Shown piece by piece: positions 1 through 15,600 of a stretch of 64,000 nt of DNA. Below the pieces are notes generated by a model that saw only the letters and a program-made list of their open reading frames with translations, did no database searches and had not been told where the DNA came from. The stretch spans positions 25,097,841 through 25,161,840 of the forward strand of contig NC_092575.1 in the NCBI RefSeq assembly GCF_037975245.1, read 5' to 3'. This DNA comes from Apostichopus japonicus. Taxonomy: Eukaryota > Echinodermata > Holothuroidea > Aspidochirotida > Stichopodidae. Position 1 is the stretch's first letter. Each line of letters opens with the position of its first letter. The translations under genes were made by a program, and so were the position numbers.

Positions 1-699
1 CAAAATCATGATTCGAATCATGATTTCGATCGTAAGTTTGTCAGACATTTTCAAGTAGCAGATCATGAACACCGTTTCAAGCGTAGCTTCCCTAGGCTAT
101 ATCACGCCATGTGGGTTAATTCCTTTATCCTTCCTTCTCCACCCCTCCCCCCCCATCTCTCTCCTAAACCACAATTATATACTGAAATGCTATAGTATTA
201 ACCTGCTTTGTCGGCTGCAGCTTACACTGATTGATTTTCATGTCGGTTAACGCTAGTGTATAGTAGCACAGCCTGCATTAAACTATAGTGGGGAAATCCA
301 TTGACATAGAAGATATTTATTGCTTGAACCAGACGCTGTTTCTGTCTGGTCTTTCATTAATATTCATCAAAATTGTCAAACCCAATCCCATCCCCATCCC
401 CACCCTCCCTCACAATATCCAACCGGGAAATATCGTGACTAGGGTAAGTTTTGGTATGGTAATTCCTCTCGTTTTGATCTTTCTTGCATTCACTGACGAC
501 AGCTCGAATGTAAGTTGATTAAGTTACATACATTCTTATATCGCATCGAGCTTTTATAACTCCTATTCAAACCAACTGACTTCTTTCGTGATACCGACGG
601 TGAAATTAAAGTGCTCACAGAAATTTCAGTGATAGTGCTACTTCCGGAGAATCAGATGGGCTGTCAACATTGCATATGTGACTATATCTGACGCTGAAA
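1..699. other. 5' flank of LZTR1; no gene seen
   Basis: AT-rich sequence upstream of the LZTR1 start codon. It presumably holds the promoter and 5' UTR, but I see no convincing TATA box or CpG-rich core. The small reading frames here (for example 65-250 and 288-518) lack codon or domain character. A first non-coding exon cannot be excluded. Confidence 0.4.
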
Positions 700-3600
700 A
701 TGGCTTCTTTGCACTCTCCTGGGGTAGTCATTGATAGTGGTCCATTTGAAACTGTTCACAGATGGAAACGAATGCCTGCCTGTGATGAATTTGTGGGTGC
801 AAGGTACAATTAATGCTGAAGTTGCGCTAATGTAACTTAGGCCCTGTGTTATTTACAGTGTTATTGTGTAAAGTTACTGTTACTTGTTAGTGGTGATGCC
901 ATGGGTGGGCCTAGCCTACAGGCTATGTACAACAAATCTTGTGCCATTCAAAAATATTTCTATGAGTTTGACAAATACCATGTAGCGTTGGCCTATTCTC
1001 ATGTTTTCTGAAATTGGTATTGAAATGGCTATTGTAGGTTGTTGGTAGCACTGCATGTTGAAATAAGCCAGGCTATAGCACCTAGTAATACAGTAGTTAT
1101 TGTTAATGTTATATGGTATTATATGGCAATGTTAAGTGAACAAATGTTCTTTTAAAGGTCAAAGATAGTGATATATCATTGAATTAACACAGTTTTGTAG
1201 TTCTATACTTCAACTTGGTGTTAAATCTTGTGTCATTCAAAAGTATTTCAATGAGTTTTACAAATACCATGTAGCGTTGGCCTATTGTCCTGTTTTCTGA
1301 AGTTGGAATGAAATGACTCTTGTAGGTTGTTGGTAGCACTGCATGTTGAAATAAGCCAGGCTAAAGCACCTAGTAGGATGTGATTGTTATAAGGTATTAT
1401 GGCAATTTTAAGTGGTCAAATGTTCTTTAAAGGTCAAAGGTAGTGATATATCTTTGAATTTGCTCTTTGGTGTAGTTTTATACTTCAACTACTGTATGTG
1501 ACTATGTGATTTCACTGCTACAATACTTTCTTAAGTCAGAACAGTCAAAACAAAGACAAAATTCCCTGACTTTCACATAACCCTTTTTGCTAAAATTAAT
1601 GGTAGGCTAGGCCTATATGAATTCCAGTGACTCAGAATAAAAACTTGATATTTCCTTCTTACATCTTAAAAATTTTAGCCGGTTTCATTAAATCAGTTTG
1701 GATTCAAACTATGTTAAATATATAGCTGTTACAATCTGAAATTCAAAACATTGCAGTAACAGTATCTTTGGGTGTAGCTTCATCCATATTACACAGTATG
1801 GGAAGTTAGAGGTACGTTGTGAAGTACCACACAGTCTTACATTAGGCCATAGTTCTAAATATAGGCTGGACAATAATGCTTCTTCAGAATGACTAAAACA
1901 TCATTCATGGTAGCTTTTTGTCTAGTAGCATTATTGCCATAGGCCTAGACATAGAAAAAAAAAGTTGTTCACATTTGAACATGGCAATGTACTTTGAGTT
2001 CTCATGCCCAGCATTTCAACAGTTTTGTACAGACAGTATCAAACATTCTTGTTTTACCTAGATTTAAAATTCTCTTTCATCTAATTCACAATATCACCAG
2101 TACATAAACTTTTTGTTTCTTCCATGATAGGAGAAGCAAGCATACAGTTGTGGCATACAAGGATGCCATCTATGTCTTTGGAGGAGATAATGGGTGAGTG
2201 TAGTTACATGTATTACAATGTCAGAAAACCATTTGGCCAACTACGTAAACATGGAGACAATTATTCTGAGATAGCCACATAAAATAAGTGACTGACATTG
2301 CTACATTGTAACATGTAAATAACGAAGTAAGACAAGCCACAGATGTGTGATAATAATATTTCATTGGTTTTATTCATCAACTCGTTTATATCTATGGAGA
2401 TACTTGGAGATATGACATTGCTTCGAGAATTTTCTGCCCGATCATTCTTCCTTCTGGCTTGATGTTCACTGTCCACGCATAGAGGAAGCAGAGTCATCCC
2501 ATCATTGTTACACTGTTGCTACAGCAACCATAGTTGCTATATGAAAACATGAAAAGCAGTTGAATGCTGTTTTACTAACAAACCCATCTTCTCATACCAC
2601 AGATCTCCTCACAATGCTAGTAACCTCAATGACAAAACATATTCTACTAAATGCAATTTGAATTTTTGGAAAGAAGGAACCTAGTCACTTTAAAATGCCA
2701 TAATATTTGTTTTACCATTTTCCAAAGGTATCCCAAATGGTGGAGAAAAGACTTATTGGCAGACGGGAGCCTTTTTTTCTGTAAGATAAATTCATGAATG
2801 GGATGATACTTATAAATTTAATTTTATAAAGAGTAATACTTCCATACATGCTTTCTTCACCTCCCTGGTCTATTATCTTGTATTGCGTACATGAACTGAG
2901 CCATTTTGGAGTGTTCCATTTATCATTTTGTTGTGAATTCTATTCCACAGACGGAAGAATATGCTGAATGATGTGTTGAGATTTGATGTCAAGGAGGAGT
3001 CTTGGGGGAGGTAAATTACAGTATTTAATTATCAAAAAAATTGCTGTAGGCTGACTTTAAAGTCCTGAATAAACCATTAAGACCATGAAGTAGGAAATAT
3101 TATGCAAAATGTGACCAGCATTACCAGGATCTATGCATACTAATGAAGTCTAGGAATTGCAGGAATAGTCACATGACATCATTATCAGCCAATCAGAGCT
3201 ATGAATCAGAACTATGAAGGAACAGATCAACAGGGAATGTAGAAAAGAAGGTATACAATCTTGGAGAAGTCATGAATAAAATATAATTTTTGTGTATATA
3301 TAATTTTCTTCTTGGTTGCCACCATTACCAAAAGAGCTAAACTGTTTGTGTATGCAGTAAATAAATGATTCTCTTTTGATGTTTTTCTTACAGAGCTTTT
3401 ACTACTGGAAGTCCTCCAGCACCTAGGTATCATCACTCGGCTGTGGTGCATCATGGAAGCATGTTCATCTTTGGTGAGTGTGCGCCGCTTTCTACATGAT
3501 GATGTAAAGGGGACTCCCCCTCCCCCCCCCCATAGGGTCCACAAACAATCTGCTGCACACAACACACTACAGTATATTAACACAAGTTAGCTATTCACAG

Positions 3601-6600
3601 TTCCCCCTTTTACACAAGTGTGTAAAGAGAGGCAACTGAGATGAAGGGCCTTGGGCAAGGACACGTCTCGACAATCGGAGCAGGACTGAAATCTGCAATA
3701 ACGAGATCACGAGTCGTTTATCATAATTAACCACTTGACCACAATGCTCTAATTGTTCAAATCTATTGTTAAGATGGCGGACCTCCTCTTTAGCTGATTC
3801 TCTCTGCTGAAAACTGATTAATTGGGCGTGAATTATGCGAATAACAACATAACACAAGGTCTCCCTTCAGACCAAAGTCAGATGTGGCATGAACATATTA
3901 ATGTCCTGTTGGAGACTACCAAGTAAGCAGGAGGGTTTATTTGTTTTTTCAGCATTTCTGGGAACTTGAGGACTGAGGTGACCTAGGATGAAAATTATAT
4001 TACGAAATATATTATTTTGTGTGTATTCCTGTATAGAGTTTTCTATGGGTGGGCTTTCCATGGGTCATGTGCCCTTTTTGGCCCTTTAACCTGTTATGTT
4101 ATATTATGGTCAAGTTTTTAACTCATCAGAATGGCAGTGTATATCAATAGAAACATAACGTTCTGTTTTAAACAGTTTTTTCGCCTGAGAATTAAAGCCT
4201 AATAAAGAACCTTGACATGGTGTATGATTTTGTCTAATATATTCTGTGATTCCTTTTTTAATGAGGATCATATTTCAGCAAAAGGAAGCTAAAAGCTTAC
4301 AACATCTCCTCTGTGCTTGACTCATTAATTGAGCATTTCAGTAACTGACAGATATGAGTAAAAGTACATTTGTACTCTACCACCATTCAGTCATATCAAC
4401 TATTTTTTTCTATATATATTTCATTTTCTTTGTGTAGGTGGGTATACGGGAGACATCTATTCCAACTCTAACCTGAGAAATAAAAATGATCTCTTTGAGT
4501 ACAAACTGTCAAATGGTCAGTGGGTGGAATGGAATAAATTTGAAGGCAGGTAAGATGGGCCCCTCCAGTTTATACAACTAACTGCCTGGAATTGTTTGCT
4601 TTGTATTGTTTTGTCCCTGTTTTACTTTGTTTTACACCAGACATGAACTTTTGTATTGTTTTCATTTTATGTTCATGTATGGCAAGTTGTCATATCGAAA
4701 CACTCGGCATATACCAACTTGCAGAGACACACATGCAATTTCAATTGACTGACACCAGTTTGTATTGTTGCATACCAGTGTGAATGAATAAACAAAGTGG
4801 TCGGATTGAATTGTGATATCAGAATGTGGCAGTTTAATTAGCACATAGCACTAGCTTAAATTGACATCTCAACATATACCTGTTTCTATGGACAAAGTAG
4901 CTTATTGTACCTACATAGATATATCTAAATCTATATATATATATATATATACATATATCCCGGTGGAGGCTGGAAGTCTTTTCACTGTTCTGGATTTTTC
5001 AACTCAGTACAATTTCAAATTATATATATATTTATTTGCCTTTGTCATTTACCTCCATTTCATTTAACAAAGTCTGTTCAAAGTATCTTTTTCGAGATCC
5101 GGCTTTAGGAATCACAGAGTTGGTTAGCATCATGTTTGAGTAAGGCAAATATGTCACCAAAACAGAACTAGTATTGTTCGATACAGGTGACAAACGCATA
5201 CAGTTTAATGACGACTTTCCTTACCGGTTTCGAACCTCTGGACATACAATCAGTGTCCATAGCCTAGTGGTTAGGGTGTCGGCAAATAAAGCGGGAGGCA
5301 TTTCAGAGGAAAGATATAAGCCTTCGCATTGATTTTTACCAGTTTTGCGTATTACTCTCATTACATCAAGCTATCATATTTTTTCATGACTCGGAACTTA
5401 CATTAACCACAAACTATTCATCTTTCATTCATGAGGTATGCAAAGTGAAAGAAATTTCTCAGTCCTTGCAAAATGCCTTTTCCTTTTTACGCCCCTTCGT
5501 AACTTTCGTCAGTGTGGATTAAAATTTTCTGGAAATGCCACAGTCACAGATAGGCTTACAATGTCCTCATTGAGGCATGAATGAAGCTTTGGTACTGTAC
5601 AAGCATTAGTGGTATATCGCATCCCACAGTGAAGAGGGCTCAATTTTTGGTGAACTTTTAGCTCTCCGCTCAAATGCATGCACCTTTTTTCTGCCTACCC
5701 GCATTTTATTTGCAGTGCTCATTAAATCCCTATCGATGTATTTGTACCCTTCAAACAGGTTACCACCAGCTCGATCTGCTCACGGGGCAGCCATTTATGA
5801 AGATAAACTGTGGATCTTTGCAGGATACGATGGCAATGCAAGGTGAGGTGCTTCTTTCCACTTACTTCTTTGCTGTTTCACTTCTGATTTCAGACTAACT
5901 GTCTTTGAGGATTTGATATGTTTCGTTGTTGAACCAAAGAATAAAATCATTGATTGAGAACGATTCTGCTGTCGGTAGATAAATTTAATGAAATAACAAA
6001 TAGAAGTATCTAACGGATGAATTCAAATTCATCACTCACAGCTACTAAAGCATTAGTTTGTCCAAACAATATAGCCTAGATCAATTGCAATTTTAATTGA
6101 TTTTATTCACTCTAAGTTGGGTGAAATTATCAACCGAACACACAAAAGCTTGCTCCAACTGATAAAATAAGTCAGAGCGGTTAATCCGATAAATATAAAG
6201 ATGTAGCAGTGCTACCTGTTTGAACATATTTACATTTTGATCTCTTCATCAGATTGAATGACATGTGGTGTGTTTCATTAAATGGTGACTCTACCAGCTG
6301 GGAGGAGGTAAAATGGTTTGAAAATTCTCTCAGTGCTAGGTCATAATTTTCTCTATTTTGCTCCATTTTGTCAATTACTTACCTCCAGTCGAAAGTTACT
6401 AGCTATAGCTTGGACCAGTCTTTCAAAATCCTAGCAAGTGTGATCACAGGCCTCATCTCTGTGTGAAATTAGGTTTTCCCCATTTTCTTGTTGTTATAAT
6501 TCTCAGAAAGCTTGGAAGTTTCTTTATGTGTACAATTGTTATCAGTCAGGCTAGAGCAATTTCTCATGTTCGGCTCTTACTCTTAGGGATGGTTAGGTCT

Positions 6601-9600
6601 CTTCTTTATCAAGAAAATGCATAGTTAAGAAGGGCTAATTTAAATGGGTCAGTGTAAGATCACTAAACTGGTTTATACCGTAGCTGGGGCCAAGTGGATA
6701 AAAACAGTGGCATTTGAAGCAATGAGGCTTTAGCAATCAGGAGGTCCAGGGTTCGATTCCCGGCCGGGTCATAGTAAGGTGGGCTTTTCATCCAAGAGCA
6801 ATCTATGGCTTTCCCCATCTGAAATGACTTTCTAATTGAAAAGATTCCAAGGTACAATTTTGAATTGGAAGCCGCCTGACGTGAAAGTTGTAATCCATGA
6901 GCCCTTGCGGGCTTCTCCCACTTTTGTGGTCGCTTGAGCTTCGTAAAAATATTAAACTGCCTGATGATTATCATCGTTAATTTCTGGTCTGTTTGGTCCT
7001 AAAAAAATTGATACTCTATTTTAAATGGTGTCTGTATCAATTTCTCTGGTGACTTTTGCAAAGGTAGATGGGAGGAGGTAAATGGTACAGGAGGGTTAAG
7101 AGTTAAACAAATCTGTGAAATTATAAACTGACAGAAAACAATGTTGTATTCTGTATTGGTGGTATCATATCATCTTAAAAACCTGCACTGTCTGTACAAT
7201 GTGGGTATGATAAACCAACTCTCTGATTCATTATTTGATGATATTTATTGTTACTACCACGCAGGTGGTCCAAGTCGGCGACCATCCACCTACATCTTGC
7301 AATTTTCCAGTGGCTGTTGCCGCGGACAACATGTACGTCTTTTCAGGACAAAGTGGAGCAAGAATTACCAATGATCTTTATCAATTTAACTTCAAGGAGA
7401 GAAGGTATTGCATTTAGTTTCTCATAAATATCAAATGAAGTAAAATATAAAGCCTAACAAAGAGTGTCAGTCATTAAATTGATTTTCAGAAACGATATTC
7501 TGGTATTTTTGTGCAAGTTACCCAAAATCTTATGATGTTTTATTCCAGAACTAATATGGAATCGTTTAAGGAATAAGTCACTCCCATATTTTTCAGAGAT
7601 AATCTGATAAATACAAAAACAACCACCGCCAAAGCATACATACTATCAATAATTTACAGTTTTAGGGAAACTGACATTTGAAAATGCCCCACCCACCTAC
7701 CCTCCTTCAAACTAACAATGTAAACATAGGATGAGACAGCACAGACTCACAATGCTTCGAGAGAGGCGTTTTGGATTGGGAATCATGTCCGCTAGAACAA
7801 TAGATGCCTATATATGCTAAACTAACTGGTTTTGTTGAGCACCTCGGAGCCAATTGAAGCCTTAATCATCTTTAGTATGCTGCAAAAGTACTCTCGGCCA
7901 AACTATATTCTTCAGACTGGTTGTTTTAGTTCATTCTTTGTACCAAAGGTTTGCATATTCATTGATCAACAGTAAATCACTTCAAGTATGGATATTGATT
8001 TATTTCACTAGCTTTAAATATCTGTTTGTTAAGTTCATATTTTATTCCATCTGGCTTCTCCAACACTATGTTATAAATCACGATACTATAATATATTTAT
8101 TTAGTGTAAAATTTATGTAGGTAAATGGTACATTTCAATGGCTACAGTAGGAAGGAGTTTTTCTTGTGGAGTGGATTTGTGGGGGGGGGGGAGGAGGGTG
8201 AGGTTGGGGTCACATTTAAACACTATTTTCTGTCAACATGTAAATTATATTAGGTCACTGTTTTCCATTGATAAAGATTACTGTAAACAATATAGAGAGT
8301 AACTGCATATACAATGTTAAACAGTTTGTTTTTAATCCACTTCTGATCAATTTTTCAATACTCAATAACAAAACTACATACAATATAACAATACCCCAAA
8401 ATGTTGAATAATTAAAAAAAAAAGGAAATATATGAATCTGGTTTGAAGTGGGTATGGTTGTTATAATTTTTTCGTAATTGAATCCCAGTCTATTTGCTTT
8501 GAGAGGTTTAAGACAAACCCAACAGAATGTTTTGAAACTGCAAATGGTTGGTATAATTTTTTCGTAATTGAATCCCAGTCTATTGCTTTAAAAGGTTTAC
8601 AACAAACTCAACAGAATGTTTGATACTGCCGGTTGTTTCTAATCCTCTAAATCATCTCTGGTTTCTATTCCCCCCCCCCTCTGTCTTAGGTGGAGAAAGA
8701 TAACATCAGATCACATACTAAAGGGTACCCCTCCCCCACCCCAGAGGAGGTATGGTCACATCATGGTAGCGCATGAACATCATCTCTATGTATTTGGAGG
8801 AGCTGCTGATAGTACCTTACCCAATGAACTACACTGGTAAGTATTGGGTCAAAGAGAACCATTCTTGTGTTTTGTTTGGTAATCTATTTGTCTCTATTTC
8901 CTTCTGTGGGGGTATGCGAATGGTAAGAATATTGTATAAAGTTGTTGGTCACTGGTAACCATGGTAATGCTTTATGTTTTTCAGTGGTCTGTTTATCTAT
9001 TCTTTTGGTCACGATAATGGGTTTAGACTACAGCTTACTCAATTTACTTAAACTTTTAAGTGACCAGCAGCAGAGTGTCATTCTTAATTTCTTATTTAAT
9101 AGTCTGTTTTACCCTTCTTGGGTCCAGAGAGACTGTATAGACTGCATTACACAATTCATAGCACTTGTAAGGTACAGTACCAGTCGTAGAGTGTCTTTCT
9201 CATTTTCTTATTTAATAGTCTGTTTTACCCTTCATGGACCCAGAGAGACCGTATAGACTGCATTAAACAATTCATTACAATTGTAAGCTACCAGTCGCAG
9301 AGTTTTATTCTTATTTTCTTATTAAATAGTCTGTTTTACCCTTCGTGGGCCCAGAGAGACCGTATAGACTGCATTACACAATTCATAGCACTTGTAAGCT
9401 ACCAGTCACAGAGGGTCATTTCCAAAAAAAATAAATGTTGTATTTTAATAGTCCAATTGACTCTTCCTTTAGGCTATGAAAGCATTGAAAATACCTTAAT
9501 ACCCAATCAACTACACTGTTCAGTTACATCTTCCACTGTTCCACATGGAATAGTTACAATTTTCGTGGAATGTCAACTAGTCATCACTGTTTTCACTTCT

Positions 9601-12600
9601 GTGAGTCCACGAGTTTGACTGCACATGAATCAACTCATAATCCGTCGGTGTGAATCAGCAATAAATCATTTGGATTTTTTATTGCTGTTTAATGTTCTTC
9701 TAAAAGGTCACAAGGTTCTCATGGCTTGAATGTTCCTTGACAGACTTTATTCTTGGAGTAAAGCATTGTTTAATATTTCAAAGCTGTAATAATAAACAGG
9801 ATGAGTCATGGAACTTTTCATCATAAATTTAACTGAGTACAGCTGTTCCTTCAGTTGTTCCATTACGAAATTAATCCAGCTATCAGACAAGGGGGGAAAA
9901 AGGGATAAAAGGATCGTCATGTTCCAGACAGACAGTCAACTCCGATGTCTCATGCCTTTGCGGGTGCCTCACACGTCATCTTTCTAGACGACGGCTGAAA
10001 TTGGATCCGCTATGACTGTTCTTTAGTCAAACAGGCACTTTATATTGGAGCCTCTTTTTAATTATAACATGCTTCTCTGCCAGATCGTTTAATGTGAATT
10101 TGCCCGACAATCATGTGTCCTAGAAAATAAACACTTTTGCTTCAGCTTGCTCTTTTGAAATTTGTAGTGACACAGGATATGTTTTTCCAAGAATTGTCCA
10201 AGAAGAAGTTTAGTCATCACTTATTGATTTAAAGAGCTGACAAAAATGAAGAATGATTGACTTTTGTTGGTAATGAGAACTATTAATCACTCCCCTAATG
10301 AATGTGTTTCATCATTTTTTTTTGTTTCGATGAGAATACTAACCAATGCAGTCATGATTGCGTGTATGTACAGTATGTGTGTGTATGTATGTGTGTGTGA
10401 CGCCCAGCTTGTAAACACGTTATCTCAAGATAGGAACCATGGATACTTTTCATATTTGATGTGTAGATGTTTAATAATGAAAGGGAGAACCCTATTGTTT
10501 TGGTGGAGATCAGAGGTCACCAGGGGTCAAAACTGACTACCTTGTCAACACGATATCTCAAGATAGGAATCATGGATACTTTTCATATTTGGTGTGTAGA
10601 TGTTTAATAATGAAAGGGAGAACCCTATTGTTTGTGGTGGAGATCAGAGGTCACCAGGGGTCAAAATTGACTACCTTGTCAACACGATATCTCAAGGTAG
10701 TAATCATGGGTACTTCTCATACTTAGTGTGTGGATGCATCATATTGGGTACAAGAACCCTATTGTTTTCGGTGGAGGTTTGTATATTGCCACGTACAGTA
10801 GACTGACCTGTGTTCATCATGCCATAGTGTAATTGTACATCAAAATAGTGGTTCAGGGCATTTAGGTATTTCTGGTGAACAAGCAGAAGTCTAGTGTTAT
10901 GAAATCATCAAAACCTCTATGCATTTTTGCATTCTTTTTTTAATATTTTTGATTCCTTTTTTTAGGAACTAGTGCACTGTCAAATTTACAGTTATGTATA
11001 GTATCTATCACATATAATTTACAATTCTACGGATTTGTGTTGAAACATATCCATTTGAAAGGTAAAATTCAATCTACATACAAATTAAACAATGCAATTT
11101 CAAAAATAAAAATCGATAGTATAGAGCAAAAATGAAAAGACACACATCACTCCAACTACCCATCTCAATATTTTGTTGCTTTCCTGACATAAAAAAGGTT
11201 ACATTTATTATTTTCTCTGGATAAGTATACCACAAATTGTGGTGTGAATGCATATAAACTGGCTTTGTATAACTGTCAATGAGGGCATATTACCCAAGTG
11301 TTTTGATTGTACAGAGTGCACCCCTGGTGCTTTGAATCTGACAATTTACACAGAATTACCACTTTTTATAGGCAAGCCAAGCTGTAAATAAGAAATGAAT
11401 GTGTACAGTAGCAAGTGGTTTGACAGATATAGTAAATAAATTATGTATGTATAATTGAAATTGTAGTGAGTTGGAAATTCCAAAACACTATAAAAACTTC
11501 CAGCCCCCACAGGGATTCAAACCTGGGCCTCCCTCTTTATATGCAGATATCAAGCACTGGACGACATGCCATAACGGGAGCTGTACATTAACACAATCAA
11601 AATGCATGTCTTTACTTTACAATTGAAATCACTGATTAATGTTGATTTTTGTCATTTGATTACAAAATTAAATGAAATAAAATATTAATATGTATCTCAA
11701 CAATAGACTAAGCTGAGAATTGGACAAAATTACTTCATTTCACAAGCACTATATTATATTTATATTTTTAAAAATATTTTTGAGACCATCTTACCCCTTT
11801 AACATGTTTTAATAGCTCTATATTATGTTTTCACACAGCTACGACATTGGTGATGGTACTTGGTCAGTTGTCACTCCTTCCACGGATAGTCAGGTAAACT
11901 TACATGAAGCATAGCCAATTAATGGTCAAATTCCAATTAAATGTTTTACTCCCATATGAAGTGTGCTAAGGTCCACCTTTGTGGAAGGCTACTTAACTGC
12001 TATCTGTGAACTGTTCAGAAAACCTGTGAGGAAGTGCAACATTTTCATAAATTTAGTCAACTTTTATGAGTTTTACAGGGTTACGGTTGACGTGGCTCAT
12101 TCAATTTGAATGTAGAAAACATTTTGAGATTAACGACTGATTTATAGATCGTGTCGTTGCGTTTCAAGTTTGAACTGGAATGTCGAAGTATCAAAATGTT
12201 TAATAAAATGTTTGCAGTTTAGGGTACACTGTGATAGCATCCATTTCTTATGAGAACTGTTACCATATACAGTATGCCGAGAGCCAGGTCATACCCTGCT
12301 CTGACATCTTTCATATTTTAAATTATATATTGAAATTGATAATACTTCATACTTTCTCCCATATTTCCCTAATCCCCCCTAATCCACACCCTCCTTTTGG
12401 AGGCATGACAGATACAACCCCTCTCTGCCTACATAGATATGACTTGTACAAAAAAGGGTTAAGAAATGGGTAACAATAACAACCAGAAAAAACTGACTTT
12501 TGTGCATATCTTTTTTTCATTTAGAGCCCCTCTGGCCGGTTATTTCATGCCGCTGCGGTCATTGGGGATGCTATGTATATATTTGGAGGAACAGTTGATA

Positions 12601-12635
12601 ATAATGTAAGGAGTTCCGAGATGTACAGATTTCAG
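700..12635 (+). CDS. LZTR1: LZTR1 kelch-propeller exons (1-11)
   Basis: Exons 1-11 encode about residues 1-337. Six kelch-type blades are visible by their glycine-doublet motifs: [39 protein letters not shown] and IFGGTVDN. Most are preceded by an RxxH or RYxHS/RSAHG strand, as in the family ([31 protein letters not shown]). In LZTR1 this propeller is the substrate-binding part. Introns are phase 0, 1 or 2, and several fall inside blades. Confidence 0.9.
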
Positions 12636-15600
12636 GTGAGTTTTTTTTTTTTAGCCAAAATGTCTGTTTTCATGATTTTAGCCTTTACATATTTGCTATT
12701 GCACAAAAGAAGACAGAGTATTGAGGTTGAATTGTTGCAATACTATTTTATTGCATGATCATGTATCTTGAAGGATGTTTAGGAATTACATGTCAAAGGT
12801 CATTAAACAGACCTTGTTTGAAAAACCTTCTTTTCACACAAATGCACAGATATCCGCAATGAGGTGGTCACAATACGGGTTTGATTCTTTGGCAAGTAAC
12901 TTGCCTTTCGAACAAAGCGGTCGTGTGGTCATTGCATGAAGTATATTCTTTCGAGAGATATTTAGAGTGGTCTTTGTGTGTTGAGATTTCAATATGTTTA
13001 GAATTAGGTACCACAGACATCAGTGACTATTCACCAAAGTTGTTTATAATGATGGTTATATTGTGTTGTATTCCTATTGGAGCATTCAGGCATTTTGAGG
13101 TATATGTCATCTGTCAATTTTCTTGGTGCAGTGTCACAAAGGATATGAACCCTCACACCATTGGTGGGTGAACTATATAAATATTGAATCCATTTCAGAG
13201 TTTCATTTATTAAAAATATTCTATTTCATTGTGTAATCCTAAAGAAGATATCCTATTTAATCCTGTCATCATAAAGAAGATATCCTATTTCATCCTGTAA
13301 TCCTAAGGAAGATACAACTCAAATCTGCTTAATACGCTTACACTGTTGTCAGTTTTTTTTGTTAATCCCAGAAAGTTGTCTCATAATTGTCAAGCAAGGA
13401 GTGGCCAAAACAACTTAAAAACTGAGGTCGAAATTATTCTCATCCTAACGAAGCGTTACTAACAAATCAACTGGATGGCCTTTTAATCGTTTTTAATTGT
13501 TTTAACTCGGCAGTTTTCAATTTACCAACCGTGCACCTTGAAGGACGACTTTGGAAGGTTTCTCCTGACCTCAAAGTTCACAGACGTTGATTTTCTGGTC
13601 GGAGAAAACCGAGAAGAAATCTCTGGTCACGCTGCCATCATCATTGCCAGATGCAGATATCTGCATCAAAAAATTGAGAAGACTAAAGAAATTTTGGCCG
13701 CCCAGGTAAGACTTAATTTTACTTCGCTGGCTTGCGGTTTTATACCTGTCTCCTCACAACTTCTGCACCATTGCTCTACCGTATCTAGAGTGGCCCATAC
13801 CCTTTGATAGTGGTCTCCCACGGTAACAGGTGACCTCTGGTCGTCAACCTGTTACGTGACTGCTGACTATCTATAAGAGGGATTCAACCACTTGAGATTA
13901 ACCAGCAGTCACGAAGAACACAAAAGAGAGGAGAATTTGTTCTGTAGAATTATAATTACTGCCAAAGAGGAGCTAGCGCGGAGTAGCGATTATGTTACAA
14001 ATTGTATTGACGCATTCCTAAGGAATGCCATCAATTAAACTAAACTAGGTGTGTCAATTGTACATTACTCGAACAGAATGCACAGACCTCATGAACAGAC
14101 CTACTTCTTTTTCATTGTAATGCACAAAGTGTCTAATTGTGCGTTTCAGGGAACAGTTGAGTGTATCTTATCAGTTTGTAACCATCCTCTCCTATCTTGT
14201 ACAGCGGAGGACTGCTTCTCAGCCACCTGATAAGTGTCATTTTTTCATTTTAGTCCCCCCTCCCCCCGTCCCCCCCCCCCTTTGGTTCCCAATTATTGTG
14301 TTTGTTTGATGTGTCTGTGCAATCTTACAGCATCTTGTTAAGTTGATTTTGATCAACTTTTTGTTACTATCCGTTGAAAGGAAACCTGTTTAATAAGCAC
14401 TTGCCTAAATTATTAACGTTGAAGTGTTTGTTTCAAATAATGATGAAAGATTCCAAGATTTCCTAGAAAATCCCAAACTTAATGTTAGCATGTGACTAAT
14501 GCTGTCGTGAAGAAAGAGTCTGTAACAACGTGTTTAGAATGATATAAAATCTTCAATTATGTCATAATTAACATTAATTTGATAGAAAAAAACCTCTTAG
14601 ATTGATTGACAAATTATTTTGAGTATTACTACGTTTGAAAGGATTCAAGAACACCGACATGGACAACTTAAAAAACATGTGAGCATTTTTGTGTTCATGA
14701 CGTTTTTTGCTTTCACCTTTGCCCGACTTTATTCTTCCAAAAAGCATCCAGTTCTTCATGTGTGCAATAATATTTATGATAATTTTCCTTGTAATATTTC
14801 TTGTCAGAATGCTGGCCTGGGGGACGTTGCGCAGAGTGACAACCAGCATTTTCAAGTGGTTCTATCAGAGGCTAGACCAGAGGCTTTTCAAATGGTACTC
14901 TGGTTCATATACACAGATAAATTAGACTGGAGGCCTGAAGGTACAGTTTAATTTCAATTGTTTTCATCTCAATAATAGGACCAGAGGTCGTCAAAGCATG
15001 TTCTCATTTCGAGCATGCCTTGACCTTCTACTATTTACTGATAGTGTACGAACACTTTGTTCAAGAGTAACTATTTGCATGAATCTGTTATCACCTCCAG
15101 ACTGAAGGAGATATGAAAGTGTGGATTCCAAGAGCAAAGAGGAATCGATAGTAGTGATTAGCACAACCTTGCATGTGTACCTAATTACAGACCTAGATTA
15201 TTGCCAAAATGTCCCTCAGAATGCAGCATTTCACTGGGATGATAGTTGGGAGTCTTTTGCTCCATAGCCTTTGAGGCTTTCATGAGAGATCTCAACAATA
15301 TATTCTCAAGGTGAGCTTGAATTTACCCCGTCCTTTTGATTATCATTCCGTCCCCTTCCTTGATTTGCATAACGTACGGACTGACGAAGGTAAAATAGAA
15401 ACCAGCGTATTTGTAAAACCCACTTTTCAAGAATCTTTACCGAAAGTATGAGTCTTTCCCCATAGCAAACATATTCTGGACAATACAGGTTATGGCCAGG
15501 CCCTACGAATCAGAAAGATTTGTTGTTCCAATGGAGGAGAATACAAAGAAAATTTAAATACCCTCGAATCTAATTTGGTTGAAAGAGAATACCAGACCTC

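Noticed and set aside
6681-6775. Functional tRNA gene
   Set aside because: A and B boxes are present, but the stems do not pair well and a SINE-type body follows.
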